From: Omphiscola glabra
Lineage: Eukaryota > Mollusca > Gastropoda > Lymnaeidae
Direction: 5' to 3'
Length of the DNA: 64,000 bases
Assembly: GCA_964017045.1 (NCBI GenBank)
Contig: OZ024794.1
Coordinates: 23,045,359 to 23,109,358 of the forward strand
Positions 10,886-24,700 of the stretch are shown piece after piece. Made by a program: the position numbers and the translations under genes. Numbering within the stretch: position 1 is the first letter of the stretch; every line of letters starts with the position of its first letter. Below the pieces are notes generated by a model. That model saw nothing but the letters and a program-made list of their open reading frames with translations, was not told the origin of the DNA and made no database searches.

Positions 10886-12056
10886 AGAAGCTGAAAAATA
10901 GCACGGACGTTTGAGCCAAACAAGGGAAAAAATTAGAAAGAGGGACTTTGGGTAGGGCAGCGTGTGGCATAAGCCACTGCCCCCCCCCCCCCCCCCCCTG
11001 AATTTGCAGATTTTATTTAAATTGCTTTTACTGTGGCGCCTTCAGCAATAAACAATTTAATAAGCCGACTAAGTTTTGGTCCCCCCCCCCCCCTCACCTG
11101 AAAAAACCTGAAGTGACGCCCCTGCTTTAAAGTAAATTCACTTGAAATAAAGTAATAATTAAAGTTAAAAAGAAAAAAGGGAAGTGTTATTATTTTGTTT
11201 TATGTTTCAAGCATCATACCAAAAATGGACGATTTGATTACACATAAGTAATAAGTGACATAACGTTCTATGACAAGTAATCGCATGATGTGCATATGAC
11301 TGAAAGGCAAAAATCCATACATTGTTTATTATTCCTTGTTGACAATGGAATATAATGTTAAATAGAGGCTGCATAGCGCTGATGACGTCAAATGATCTGA
11401 TTCTGTCTCCTACCTCCCTCTCCACCATTCCACCACTACTCTTACTATGACAAGAGGTTACATGAAGAAATAAACGTGCTTAGGGGGCATCCATTGTTAC
11501 GTCAACCAAATAGGGGGGAGGGGGTTTGGAAATGTTTGTCAGTTGTTGACAAGGGAGAGAGGGGGGGTGTTTAGATTAGGTTTTAGATCATGTTTTTTCT
11601 ATTAAAATTTTAATCTTAAAAATTGCCTGGTTCTTACATCATTTTAAACAATTTAATGAGTGTAAATAGTCATATATGTTTAGGCTTTTAGAAATATAAG
11701 ATTTATTTAATGTGTTTCTGTCTGTGCACTGCAGATGGCTGGTCAGAATGTTAGCACAGTTTGTTAGTGCAAGAGAAGTCAAAAGTTGGCATCTCTTCAC
11801 CTGTCATTTTTCTCTAAATCTGCTCCCTAGAATGATTAACACATCATTGTACACGGTGTTCAATTAAAAAAAAACCCAACTCATCGGTGTTCAATAACAA
11901 CTATGCCAACTCAAAGACAGAGAGAGCTTATGGCAACTATTACTCACACAGACAATACTTCTATTTTAAGTGCTGAATGGTTAGATATGGATGATGTTGA
12001 CTTGTCTGGTATATCGGTTCCGGAGGATGAAAATGATAAATCAGCTACTATAGACT

Positions 12057-12237
12057 CAGTGGCGTAGCGAGCTTAACTCACGCCCGGGGCACAATACCTT
12101 TTTAGCGCCCCCAATACCTTTTTAGCGCCCCCCTATTCGAAAACCATACAATATCATAGTAAAATATACCATTTGGCGCCCCTTTGTGGGTAGCGCCCGG
12201 GGCATGATGCCCCCCTACCCCCCTCACTACGCCACTG
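12057..12237. mobile_element. hAT MITE, CAGTGGCGTAGCGAG family, copy 1
   Basis: Terminal repeats CAGTGGCGTAGCGAG and CTCACTACGCCACTG with a perfect 8-bp target duplication TATAGACT (12049-12056, 12238-12245). The inside is rich in GCGCCC. It ends a short open frame that starts at 11903. Confidence 0.85.
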
Positions 12238-12827
12238 TATAGACTATGCCCATCAGGGGCTTCATTTCAGTATTTTTCAGGGGAAGGTTGGGGGGGGGGT
12301 GCAAGACCAAAATTGTTCGGCTTGTTAAGTTGTTTATTACTGGAGTCGCTACAGTACATGGCAATTTAAATAAAACCAGCAAAAACCCCTGCCCTACCCA
12401 AGTGATGTCCCTGGTGCTATATTTGTTACGATAGAGCAGCACCTGGCTACTCCATGGGAAGATAATAGCTACTAGAAACTATACTATAATTGTCATCTAT
12501 ACTGACAATTATCATATTTATACTTTCACAAACAATGATATTTAGTTATAAACAAACTTTTAATTGATTCTGCATTATAAAATTTAAGTGTAAAAGCTTT
12601 CTAACTTGTTGATTAACAAGCTAAAGATGTAATAAAATGTTTTTCCTACAATTTTGTGCTATTAAAAATACATCAACACAAATGCAAACGTATTTATTAT
12701 TTATAAATTTTTTATATTATAATTATTTTTTTTGAGGGGGGGGGGGAGTGGGGGGTTATAAAATGTTGACATAATTAAATAGGGAGGTCATTGAAAGTTT
12801 GACAGTTGTTGACAAGCGGGGAGGGGG

Positions 12828-12991
12828 CAGTGGCGTAGCGAGCTTAACTCGTGCCCGGGACACAATACCTTTTTAGCGCCCCCCCATTCGAAAACCATAC
12901 AATATTATATGTAGAATATACCATTTGGCGCCCCTTTGTGAGTAGCGCCCGGGGCATGATACCCCCCTTGCCCCCCCTCACTACGCCACTG
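12828..12991. mobile_element. hAT MITE, CAGTGGCGTAGCGAG family, copy 2
   Basis: Same terminal repeats and interior as the element at 12057-12237. Perfect target duplication GGAGGGGG (12820-12827, 12992-12999). Inserted in the arm of a PIF/Harbinger-like element. Confidence 0.85.
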
Positions 12992-13058
12992 GGAGGGGGT
13001 GTCAAAAACAAAACTTGTGGAAAAATTGTTGACGTAATTAAATAACGACCCCTAAGCG

Positions 13059-13253
13059 CAGCGGTTCTCAACCTTTGAGTCGTGACCCCTTTGGGGGTCG
13101 AACCATCATTCCTCAGGGGTCGCATAAGAACATCGGAAAATGCATGTACTCTACAGTTATGAAGTAGCATCGAAAATAATTTTGTGGTGGGGTCGCCACA
13201 ACACGAGGAACTGCATTAAGTGGTCGCGGCATTAGGAAGGTTGAGAACCACTG
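13059..13253 (+). mobile_element. SPIN-like hAT MITE, copy 3
   Basis: Begins CAGCGGTTCTCAACC and ends GGTTGAGAACCACTG. Target duplication CCTAAGCG / CCTTAGCG (7 of 8). It is inserted at the end of a PIF/Harbinger-like element about 500 bp upstream of TTLL5. Confidence 0.88.
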
Positions 13254-13604
13254 CCTTAGCGCATGTTTTTCATTTAAATTAAATAGTGGAAAATCGGCTG
13301 CAAAACTTGGATGATTATTCTTTTTTAGGTTATTGCACGCTACTGGTCCCTCTGTCGCTCACCCTAACCCGAACCCTAAATCTATCATAAACAAAGGGAA
13401 GTGACTCCCAATAAGGGGACCACAACAGCACATTAGCCCTTTTTTACTGTTGCTATTAACTAAGGACAAAATTCCAGACTTAAAATAAATATTTTGCGAT
13501 TTGCCTAGGATTCTTGGAGAACAAACGGAAATCACGTAGAAAAAAAACCTCTGCAATTTAATATACAAAGTTAATGTCAGTAGCGTCCCCTGGCTAATGC
13601 ATTA

Positions 13605-13700
13605 TTTGATTGGTCAATATGCAAGAAGTTGCCGGCGGTGAAATTTTTCATCGCCCCAATGGCATTTTTATATAAAGATATACATGTTTCGTAAAACTGA
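13605..13700 (+). promoter_or_regulatory. Candidate core promoter of TTLL5
   Basis: A TATA-like TATATAAAG lies at about 13669-13677, some 75 nt before the start codon, with an inverted CCAAT box (GATTGGTC) about 60 nt further upstream near 13609. This spacing suits a start of transcription near 13700 and a short leader. A pyrimidine-AG (TTATTTCAG, about 13715-13723) could instead be the acceptor of a 5' UTR exon. Confidence 0.4.
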
Positions 13701-13748
13701 TCAGGGCATCTAATTATTTCAGAATCTTAGAACGAATGATAGGCACAA

Positions 13749-13924
13749 ATGGACTTGTTTAATCGAAGTCGGAATAAATATAGTAAGGATGCATGTGGTA
13801 ATAGTTCTATGACTCCATCAGAGAAAAGCGATCAAGACCAGGATGACTATTCAAGTAGAAGTTTCAGCAGTGATCAAGACAGTGATTACGAAAGTGAATA
13901 CGGGAAAGATTATTTTGAAAATAA
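13749..13924 (+). CDS. TTLL5: TTLL5 coding exon 1 (start codon, acidic Ser-rich N-terminus)
   Basis: ATG at 13749 has an in-frame TAG nine bases upstream, so the frame starts here. The 58 residues are rich in Ser, Asp and Glu, like the N-terminus of vertebrate TTLL5. The donor (AA then GTATGA) leaves two bases, exactly the phase that exon 2 at 18259 needs. The open frame continues past the donor to 13964, but that extension is intronic in this model. The link over a 4.3-kb intron is the least certain junction of the gene. Confidence 0.7.
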
Positions 13925-16900
13925 GTATGAAATTGATATGAATATTTATATTGATTTAGGTTAGAGACGATAAACTCATTAAAATACATTTTCATTATAA
14001 TTATTTCAATTAATTATTTCAAAAAAATTTAAATAAATTACTGCAGAAAGATGATATTTAATACTCATATTACTCATATTCTTATATATAACTTATTACT
14101 AATAACTAATATTACTCAATCATATTCATATTAACATGTTGATTTATTTGACATTTATTTATTTATTGATAGGCTCAATTTGTCCTCTGGAAATTATTAT
14201 AAAATTAATTTGTTCAAAACCAATTTGTAAGAAGAAATTTTGGTCCAAGTCTAAGAGAAGTTTATTCTGTCTGTTCAAATGGAAGTTTGTTGGAACAGAA
14301 AAAATGGAAAAAAAAGCCATAAAAAAGTTTACATTCCCCCATTCCTCACATGCACATTCCCTTAAAAAAACACTTTCAAAAAAAAAAAAATTCTTTGAAC
14401 AAATTTTATTTTGAAAACATTTTACATACTTCTCTTACAAGTCTTACAAACTTTTATTCTAATTTCTGTTCAGGCAACATTCCTTTGTCCAAATTGAATC
14501 CAAACTAATTGGTTTTGTATTAATTTAGGTGGAAAAAGGCTTTGGCCTGCCTCACTACTTCCTTCCACTCAGACCTAACTAATGCTTTTCTTTTCCATGC
14601 TTGGATTCCTAGTTGTTGTAGATCTTTTTCCACATCATCCATCCATCTAAGCCTAGGTCTACATTTGAGCCATTTATCTCTGGGGTTTTGGTGATGCACC
14701 CTCTTCACTCCTCTGTCATTTGGTATTCTCTGTAAGTGTCCTGCCCAGCTTAGCCTGCCCTTTTTATTTCTGCTACAACTGTGGGATCCTTATATAGACT
14801 GTACATTTCATGGTTTGTTCATTTTCTCCATCCATATTCATCCTTTGTTGGGCCATATATTTTCCTGAGAACTTTCCTCTCCTATGTGTTTAATAGGTTT
14901 TCTGCCGTTTTTGTTAGGGTCCTAGTTTCACTTGCATATGGTCTGATTATGTTTTATAAATAGTTTTCTTTGTTTCTCTTGAAATGTTTTTACTTTTGAG
15001 TATTTTCTGACAATTGAAGTATACCCTGTTATTCTTTCTTATATTTCTGTTAGTAATTCGTTTCCTTCATTTAATAAATATCCTAGGTATTGAATTGATT
15101 AACTTTTTCAAAAGTCTGGTTTCTAATTTTAATGGCTTCATCTGTCTGTTCTTCTCTTATCATAGTCATGTATTTTGTTTTTTTGGTTGTTAACTTCCAG
15201 CCCTGCTTGTATTCTAAGCGTCTTCTAATTCGATGAAGGATTTTGATATGTCTTTAATACTTTCCCCTAGCAGTGCTATGTCATCAGCATATGCAAGAAA
15301 CTGAAGGGGTTGATTGTAGAGAGTGCCCATTGGTTGTGGGTCTTAGGTTTCCCTCAGAAAGTATCCTGTTATTGTTCCTCTGGTGTCAATATGTATGTTT
15401 CTCATAACTCTCTCTAATGTTAGGTTATAAAGCATACAAGACAGTGAGTCTCCCTGTTTTAGGCCTTGTCCAATCTGAAATTCCCTTGAATATTCTCCTG
15501 GAACCTTGATTTTGCTTTTTGAGTTGTTCAGTGTTAATGTATTAGTCTTTTTAGTTTGTTGGGTATGGCAAACTCCTGCTGAGTGTCATATAGATATTTT
15601 CTTTTGATGCTGTCATAGGCCATTTTATAGTACACATAGAGTTGATGTACTGGTATATTATATTCATAGCATTTCTCTAATAGGCATCTAGTTGTGAAAA
15701 TCTGATCAGACGTTGATCTGTTTTGCCTGAATCCACATTGGTAATCACTTAGTATTGCTTCAGTGTACGGTTGCAGTCTTTAGGCTATTAGCTTTGTCAG
15801 TATTTTGTAAGAAACATTTAATAGGGAGATTCCTCTGTACATTGTACACTGAAGTTTGGAGCCTTTCTTGTGTATTTGGGTTATTAATGCTGTTTCCCAT
15901 TCTGTTGGAATTTTCTCTTCTTGCCAAATTTTAGTTATAAGTTTATGTATCTGAGTGTGTAGTTCTTTTCCTCGATATTTAATAAGTTCTGCTGTGATGA
16001 GGTCTTATCCAGGGCTTTGTGAATTTTCATATAATTAATTATTTCTTTAGATTCTACTAGAGTTGGGGAGTTTATAAAAGCGTTTGGTCCTCCCTGTGGT
16101 GGTTGGTAATCTTCATCTTGTCTATTGTCTGCATTCAGTTTGTCCTAAAATATTCAGCCAACTCCTCCAATACTTTAATATTTGCCGTGATTAATTCTCC
16201 ATCCTGGCTCTCACACATTTGCGGTCTGGCGTGGTATCGATTCTTTTCATATTTTATCTTCATGTGCATTTCTCTGATGTTTCCCTCTCTTGATAAATCT
16301 TCTATTTCTTTTAGTTTATCTTTTCCCCATTCCCTCTTTTCTTCCTACATATTTTTGTGGCTTTCCTCCTGGCTTTCTTGTATGTTTGTGTTGTCTTTCT
16401 GGTTTCCCTTTGTAACATGATCATTTGTGCTTTGTTCCTTTCTTTGACAGTCTCTCTGCATTCATTGTCAAACCAGCCTACTCTATTGTTGGTTAGCTGG
16501 AGTCCTACTACTTTTTCGGCTGATCTTTTCAAAGCATTTTTTATCCCATTCCACTGTTCATTTATGTTGTTTTCCCCGTTTCCTTTTTCCTGTGATGCTT
16601 TTGTTAATTGAATAGTTTCTCTCTTTGATTACGACCATTGTGCTTATTCTCTGCTTATATTTAACCCTTACAAGTAGATAGCTAGAGTCTGCATCTGCTC
16701 CTCCATAGCTTCTTACAGCTAGTTTATCTGATCAATGCCTCCGATTGATTAGAATTTTAGGTTGTGGGCGATTCCATCTGGTGAATTCCAAGTAGCTTTT
16801 GTGCAGAGACTTGGTGCTGCTAACTGACATCCCGTTTCCTACAGCAAAGTCTATTAGTCGGATCCCATTGTCATTGGATTCTTCATGCAGACTTTCCTTG

Positions 16901-18755
16901 CTAATAGGTTGGCATGAACACCTTTTCTTTTCCTATTTTTGCATTAAAGTCTTCAATCTTTTAATATCACGTTTGGTGCCTCTTCGTAGAACTTTTCCAG
17001 TGTCTCATAAAAGGATTCTTTGTCCTGATCTTCCATATCTTCGGTGGGAGCATGTAAATTTATGAATGTTATATTGAACATTTTTCTTTGCACACGCAAA
17101 TAATACAATCTGTCATTTCTGGTTTGAAGCCTATGATTGCACTGACTGCTTCTTTTTTCACTGCAAATCCTGTTCCTAGTGTGTTGGTGATGTTACCACT
17201 ATAAAATATGGTGTATTCTTTTGTTTTGAGGATGTCTGAATGTACTAAGCTAATGCTCTAACGGGCATTAACAAGTCGCAATCCAAAAATCATGTCCATA
17301 TCCAGGTATAGGTCGATTTCCATTGGTATCAGTCCGGGTTTTATTCTGTTGATTGGCTTTCGTAACATTAATTGTCAACCATGTGCATAACCGTCTGGGG
17401 GGCTGCCCCTTACAGCTCTCTATGTTGCTGCCTTAGTTTTTGGGTAAGGTGCCCTAGCCTTTGTGGATCTCTCAACTTCCTACAAGGCTGTGGGTTCTGA
17501 TTTTAGTCCGCCCCAGGTATTTTATTTCTCCGGTACCCTCCATATCTGGTGGGCTTTCCCCTGTCCGCCCCCTGGGGAGGCGCTCGATGGGAGATCAGTA
17601 TTTCCGCACGAGAGATTCATTAATTAGATTTCTCAATTCAATTATTTTAGTTCACTTTAAATATTTTATTTTTATACATTATGAGTTATGTTAACATTGA
17701 ATTCTTGTTAAAGGAAAGTTGATTTTAAGTTGATACTCTTTAGTTAGATTATGACAAATACATTTTTAATTAAAATTTTTTCAATGATTTACTTATGGTA
17801 AATTGTTTAATAGATCCAGCTGTATAAGTCCTGGCTAAATTATTTGATGCTTCTAATCATTTGGAAAGCCGAAAACCCCTCAATTATCCTTGAATTTAGA
17901 GTCTCTTGAATTTAACTGTGCTACTTACTATCCCTTCACTTTTTAAGCTTACATAGTAAATAAAATAGTATCAGACCTTTCATCTTACATCCTCAACACT
18001 TTAAGCTTTGGGTAGCTATGGCAAGGCTAATGTATTTCACATACTTACACGATAACATAGACCCAACCTTATATTTAAAAATAATATATATCACTGTAAT
18101 TTTGGCTCAATTTGTCATCATCACCAGATACTATGTTTACATAGTGGAAACAAACAATTTAAATATGATACACAATTTATTTATATTAACCCGCAGAATT
18201 ATATAATTTTTAAAAAAAATAAAAGAAAGAAATAAAGTTCTTTACGCATTTTTTGCAGTGGTAGATGCAATAAATTTCAATGGGATGGTGTGAAAAGAAG
18301 ATTTCCTGTTCTGGAATTTGATACACAAGCTTTCTTCAATGAGGACACAAATTTGAAAAAAAATGGGCGTAAGTGTGACATCTTAAAAAAAATTTACTCT
18401 GCCTTACATTTTCTGACCCATTGTAGAATTTTAATTGCTAAATTTTTGTTAAGTTTATAACAAACATATTTAAACATTGATAACTCTATCAATAAAATGG
18501 TTTATTTATATTGTTTATTGATAATACAGCCATTACAGGAAATTTAAAACATTAGAAATGGAATGAGAGTTTGAATTCAGATTAAAGTTTTTTTATTAAT
18601 AGGAATTTTGGTGGGGAAATTGCAATGTTATAGAAACTTAATTGTTTGCATATTAAGTCAGCAAAATGATTATGATGTTATGCATTCTAAAGATTTGTCT
18701 AAATTTTGAATAGTGTTGTAAAAACCCTTAAAACTTGTTCATTTTCATTCCTATA

Positions 18756-18788
<33 letters not shown>

Positions 18789-21700
18789 AACTATATATTG
18801 TTATTTTTTTTTAATCTGCTGCCATTCAAAATGAAACTGTAGTAGATTTTGGCCTGGTTTGTAAAGTATCAGGCAATGCTCAAATCATGAGAGACATTTT
18901 GATGGCCCATGGATTTTATGAGGTATATTTTTGTTTTTCCAATGTCATTTTCACAATCACAAATAAATCAATATATTTTTAAAATTTCAATTTTCAATTT
19001 AAGCTTCAGTATGCTCATACATTGGGAATATGTAAAATAGTTACTGACTTCATGAAAATCATATATGAAATTATAAAAACAGCTTAGTCTAAATTTAGAT
19101 CAAGTCTCTTATATTTTGGCTGAAGAGCAGTTTAGACATAAAGACCTGGCTAGCAAATAAATATTTTTAAAAAAAAATCACTCGCATAAAAATTCATCCA
19201 ATGTCCAACTAAAATGATAGAAATGTTCACTTAATGAATTAAAAGTAATTTTTTGCAAATTTTATGAAAAGTGCAAAACTTTCCTAGCTCATGATAATTT
19301 GGCTTCCCATTTCATTTAATGAACAGTTCATAAAAGAATATTATGCCAGTTCAAACCGTTTTTGAACATTAATGATTTCAGTAGCTTTAATCTTTTGTAA
19401 CACAATGCTAGTGGTGAACCGCTAACCATCAGTTATTTTTCAAAAGGTTAAAAATTTAAAAGATAAAAAATAAGAATTAATTGTTCACTGCACTGTAATT
19501 GGTATTAATTTGGAGGGCTGAAAATTTTATCAGTAAGAATGTTATCTGAAACTTGCTCTTTCTTTTAAATGTGCCACCACTGTTCATTTTTTTTTTCTCA
19601 CATGACTTATGCTATTTTTATATGTTTAGACGCACAGAAGCACAAGATGCTTTAATTTGAACTGGGCAGCAAACCATCCCGGCCCTTATTACATACGTAG
19701 TATGGCACATTTTCAAACAATAAATCATTTTCCACAGTAAGTAGATATCTTTAAAAAGATTTTGTTCAGTCCATCCATCCCTGTGGTGCTACAGCCCATG
19801 TAGGGCTTTGGCCTGCCTCACTAATTGCTTCCTAATGCTTTTCCATGCTCGGATTCCCAGCTGTTGTAGATCTTTTTCCACATCATGCATCCAAGCCTAA
19901 GTCTGCCTTTGAGCCGTTTTCCTCTGGGGTTTTGGTGTTCAGTAAATAAATAATATGGGGACTTAAAAGTATATCTTGAATTGAACTTTTCCTAAACTCC
20001 TAAGCTATAAAATTGTTATACAGGTATTAATTTTAAAATTATTTTAATATTTAGCTAACTGCAATTGTAAAAGAGTTATTCTATTAAAATAATGATATAT
20101 TATGAGGGGAGATGACAGTTAAAAAATATTAATTAACACACTTAAATGTAATGTAGGCTATATATATATATATGGTATGTGAACATTTTACAGAACAAAA
20201 GAGCTGACGAGAAAAGATAAACTGTTTAAGAATGTCATCAAAATGCAGAAACTGCACGTAAGTTTTGAATTGGACAGCTAAAAAAATTTGCTTTGCATGT
20301 GAATAACATAATAGATGTGATGTTGGTAATTAACTTGTTGCCATACATGTGATGTGAAGCTTGTTACATCTAAGGGGGATATAAGTTGCACAAAATTTGT
20401 GTGTAATTTAGCAGTTTAAAAATTTGCACAACCAAACTTGAAAAATAAATAACAAAAAGAATAAAATAGCCATTTTTTTGTTTTTGTTGAGATCCTAATC
20501 ATTATTAATGAATTTCTTTTAAATTAATGTTTTGTTTTTGGACTTAAAATAAAACTTTTTATCTCTGATTGGCATACTGCTACAGAGCTAAAATTTTTGG
20601 TGAAATTTTAGAATATGTAAAAAAAAACAAAAAACCTTGATTTAAACAATAGTTACAAGTAACAGTCTTAGAAAAGAATCACATTCAACTACAACTTATT
20701 CCTAAGATTTCTCAAAATTGCCTTTTAATCTTAGTAAAAAAGGGGTGAAAGAAAACAAAGAGTATGTTACCTTTTTTAAAATAAATTATGTTAGTTTTAA
20801 AAAAAAAAGATCAAAGTGCAAGACTTACACTTACTGTTATTATGTAATGTTTCAGTATTATCAGTTTTTTTGCTCTTATTATAAACATTGTATGTATGTA
20901 TCTTAGGTTGCTTTCTTCTCTTAAATTTACTATTTCTCTTCAAACCATTGGAAACAAAACTTGTTTACTAAATATAAACACTTAAAAAGAGATATTAAAC
21001 TTAAATAATAGGTTTTATGGTTTGAAAATAGATAAAGAAAGATTTATTTTTGCCCAGAATAGAAAATCATGTCATTGTTGACTGTCATGAAACATTTGTA
21101 AATTTTAATAGCAGTTCCCCTTAACATCAATGCAACAGTCTAGATAATGTTTTTTTTCTGTATCATACAGAGATTTACTTTCTCTTCCTTTGTTTCCTTT
21201 TCACCGTTTCATGAAAACATAATGAGAGATTCATGAGAAGCATGGTATATGGTGTAAGCCATTATGCAATAAAGGCAAAACTCATATTGGCCAATGGAGG
21301 CTTAAATACTCAACAAAAAGGTGCATACTGAGCAAGAGTTCAATAAAATGGTTGATTGTAATAATGCAAAGAATATCTTTCAACAATTTTTTTTTTATTA
21401 TAGGGTAAGGAGCATTTTGATTTTGTTCCACAAAGTTTTGTGCTCCCTAATGAATACAGAGCTTTTCGCTGTGAGTTTATCAGTTACTGCTTGTTTCTTT
21501 CATTGTGTCAAAATGTTTATAAAACAACTTGTGATAATTCATAATTACTTTGTTATAAGAATAGTTACAGAAAATTGAGTTGAAATTTCATGAAATAACA
21601 TCTATTCCAATTTTTTAAAATTAGTGCTAGTACTGTTCAGTTTTGTAATACATAGGTATGGACCTTAAAAGAAAGTGTTTTAACAAAAGAGGTTGATTAT

Positions 21701-24700
21701 GGGGGTAGATTTCTGTTAACCCTGATTAAAGATGCATGCACAACATAATGAGATAATGTGCATTATTCTTTATCCACTATTTCCAGCTTACTTTAAGCAA
21801 GACAACGGGCCTTTCATTCTCAAACCCGTTGGTCTATCTCGAGGTAGGGGAGTTTCTCTCATTACCAAAGTGAGTAAAGAAGCAAATCACTTTATTTATT
21901 TATCATTTTGCTCTTTCTTCCTCTTTTATATTTTGTACATTCTTAATTAATATTTGGAAATTGTGGAATTTGACAAGTGTAAAAACTATTAGGACGATTC
22001 TTTGCAAACCATAAGTATGAAAGGTTCTTGATATGTTTACTAGCTATACAACACTGGCCATGGGGATATAATACTGGCTAATGTATTGGGATTGTACTAG
22101 AGTTACCTATTGCAAATCAAACAAAATGCTATCTATTCTAATTTTTCTGCTGTGTCAAAAGTCTTTTTACTTTGAATGCCTCTATGGATACTAATATTGT
22201 TACCCAGACTTCATGGCCAGTATACAAGATTCAAACGTTGATTCATCTGAGCTTTGTTGTTCTCTGGAAAATATTATTCATTTAAAAAAACTCATGTTCA
22301 CAGCCAAGGCAAGCCTTGAAGAAAACTGAAACTGGAAAAAGAAATGTTGTATGCAAATACATTCCTAATCCACTTATCCTTAATGGTGAGTTGTAACAAT
22401 GGGCTAACTTTAAGCCAAACTTAAAGTCTTCAATACTTTTAACAACGTATTATAGCTTGTACATTATTCTTAAAAATTTCATTTTTTTATTGTACTATTT
22501 AATGACAAATTTTCGGCCAAGAAATCAGTGTATTTATTTAGACATCAGCCAAGAAATACTACTAGGTATTTAGCAAAAGTCAATAGATTTTCAATTTTAA
22601 AAACGAAGTGGCTATTGGTACCTGGGTACCAGAATTGAGAGGTTGGGATTAAAAAGCGATTTAAAATATTATTGTTAAGTTTGTAAGACAAAATGAGGTA
22701 TCAAATGAAAGATAATTGAATGTACTATACGTTTGTAAACTTAATTCTTCATTTAAACTAAAATAAACTACTACAAATGACATCCGAATAGCATTAGTCA
22801 AAATGGACCCAGACACGCAGCGCCGCCATTCACACCCGGGTAACATTAGACTCAATGTTATTCGGATGTCATTTGTGGTAGTTTATTTTTAGTAAAACTG
22901 AAGAATTAAACATATAGTCCATTCAATTATCTTTCATGTGATACCTCATTTTGTCTTACAAACTTAACAATAATATTTTAAATCGTTTTTTAATCCCAAC
23001 CTCTCAATTCTGGTACCCGGGTACCAATAGGTGCAGCCTTTTAAAAAATCAATTGTTTTAAATTCATAGCTCTTATCATTTCATCTTGAAGAATATCATA
23101 TAATTAAAGTGATTAATGCTATACCAGGTTACAAATTTGACCTCCGCATCTACGTGGCAGTTACATCGTTCGATCCCTTGCTCATCTATGTCTACAAAGA
23201 AGGATTAACTAGGTTTGCCACTGTCAAATATGATATGGATAGTGGAACTTATGAAAATCTATGTATGCACCTAACCAACTACAGCATCAATATGACCAAT
23301 TCTGATTATATTAAGTAAGTATGCCATGAAGAGATCATCTGTTGTATAGTTGATTCCATCCTTACCATTCATTCTTACTTTAACATCATGTTACCACCTA
23401 CCTTATTGAATACAAAGAGAAAGAGGAATACTCAAAATTCACTTGGTAGAGGTTGCAATATTTGCCTACCACCCTCACATAACTAGATGTGCTGCCTTCG
23501 GGTCACACACAAAGCTGGGCTGGTTAACTCTTTTAATGGAATTTTTCATCTGACACATTCCCTGACACATGAGCATCCTTGAAGAGGGGTGAAAGTTTGG
23601 CCGGAATCCACTATCTGAAGATTCTTAAGGTTTTATTTATGTTTAAATGCAGGAATGTTGACCCAGCAATAGAAAATGTTGGCAACAAATGGTCATTGGG
23701 TGCTTTGCTCCGCCATTTACGTTCCATTGGTAAAGACCCTACAGGTAAAGATATTTTACTATCTTTCCTTAAAAGTTTAAAATATGAACTTTTGCTCAAC
23801 TTGAACTTAAACCAGTTCATGTTTTCATCTTAATTTATATAGCATCAATTTGTATTGGTTCAAATAGTGCTTCTGAACCTGTAGTAGATTTACTGTTAGT
23901 ATATGGTAAATACGTAGAAAGATGACACGCATTCAGATTGAATACAGTATCTAACTTAGTTCAAATTTTGTCTTTAGCCATCATGGTAGAAATTGAAGAT
24001 GTCATTATCAAAACAATCCTATCAGTGGAATGGAGAGTTGGCCTTGCCTGTAAGAGATATGTACGTCAAGATAGTAATTGCTTTGGTAAGTGTTTGATTC
24101 TTCATAAATATTCTGAGACAGACCTGAGACGCACACTCAGATATACCCAAGGCACAACTGAGACAAACCTGAGACACAACTGAGACAGGCCTGAGACACA
24201 ACTGAGACATACCTGAGACACACACTGAGACAGATCTGAGACACAACTAAGACAGACCTGAGACACAACTGAGACAGACCTAAGACACAACTGAGACACA
24301 ACTGAGACAGACCTGAGACACACCTGTGACATACCTGAGACAGACCTTAGATTCCAACATTTGACTGTCCCTTTACCCCAGCCCCCAAAAAAACATTGTT
24401 GTTTGACATCAAAACGTATTGTTGAAGAAGAAAATAGTTCTGCATTTTTCACTGACTTTCTGTATACTCTCCTGTATACCTTATTACGTATTTTAGATAC
24501 TGTGAGAAAGTTTAAGTTGCAGTATTAACATGTTATAAACCTTTCATATGGTCTGATGCAAAGCTGTTACAAAAGGGTATTCTTTGATTCTCAGTTATCA
24601 CATTCAATATTGTTTTGGAAGCACCTGCCTTCCCGTAAATTTCTCTTTTATTTCAGAACTTTTTGGGTTTGATATTTTGTTGGATGAGAACTATAAGGCT

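Larger units (their letters stand above)
11482..13055. mobile_element. Expanded PIF/Harbinger-like element with nested insertions
   Basis: The left arm (11482-11575) has GGGGGCATCCATTGTTACGTC and TTGTTGACAAGGGAG. The right arm (about 12725-13055) has GTTGACGTAATTAAATAACG then ACCCC. The right arm is split by a hAT MITE (12828-12991), another hAT MITE lies inside (12057-12237), and a SPIN copy abuts the right end. It may be one element or two related ones. Confidence 0.4.

Noticed and set aside
10265..10901. Arg-rich frames of about 160-180 aa on both strands
   Set aside because: Product of the 21-bp array.
13360..13382. Interstitial telomere repeat (CCCTAACCCGAACCCTAA)
   Set aside because: Only three imperfect units; too short to mean more than chance.
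13925..13964. Continuation of the first TTLL5 frame to the stop at 13964 as a separate 71-aa gene
   Set aside because: The donor at 13925 gives the exact phase for exon 2, and the acidic N-terminus fits TTLL5, so a longer separate gene is less likely.
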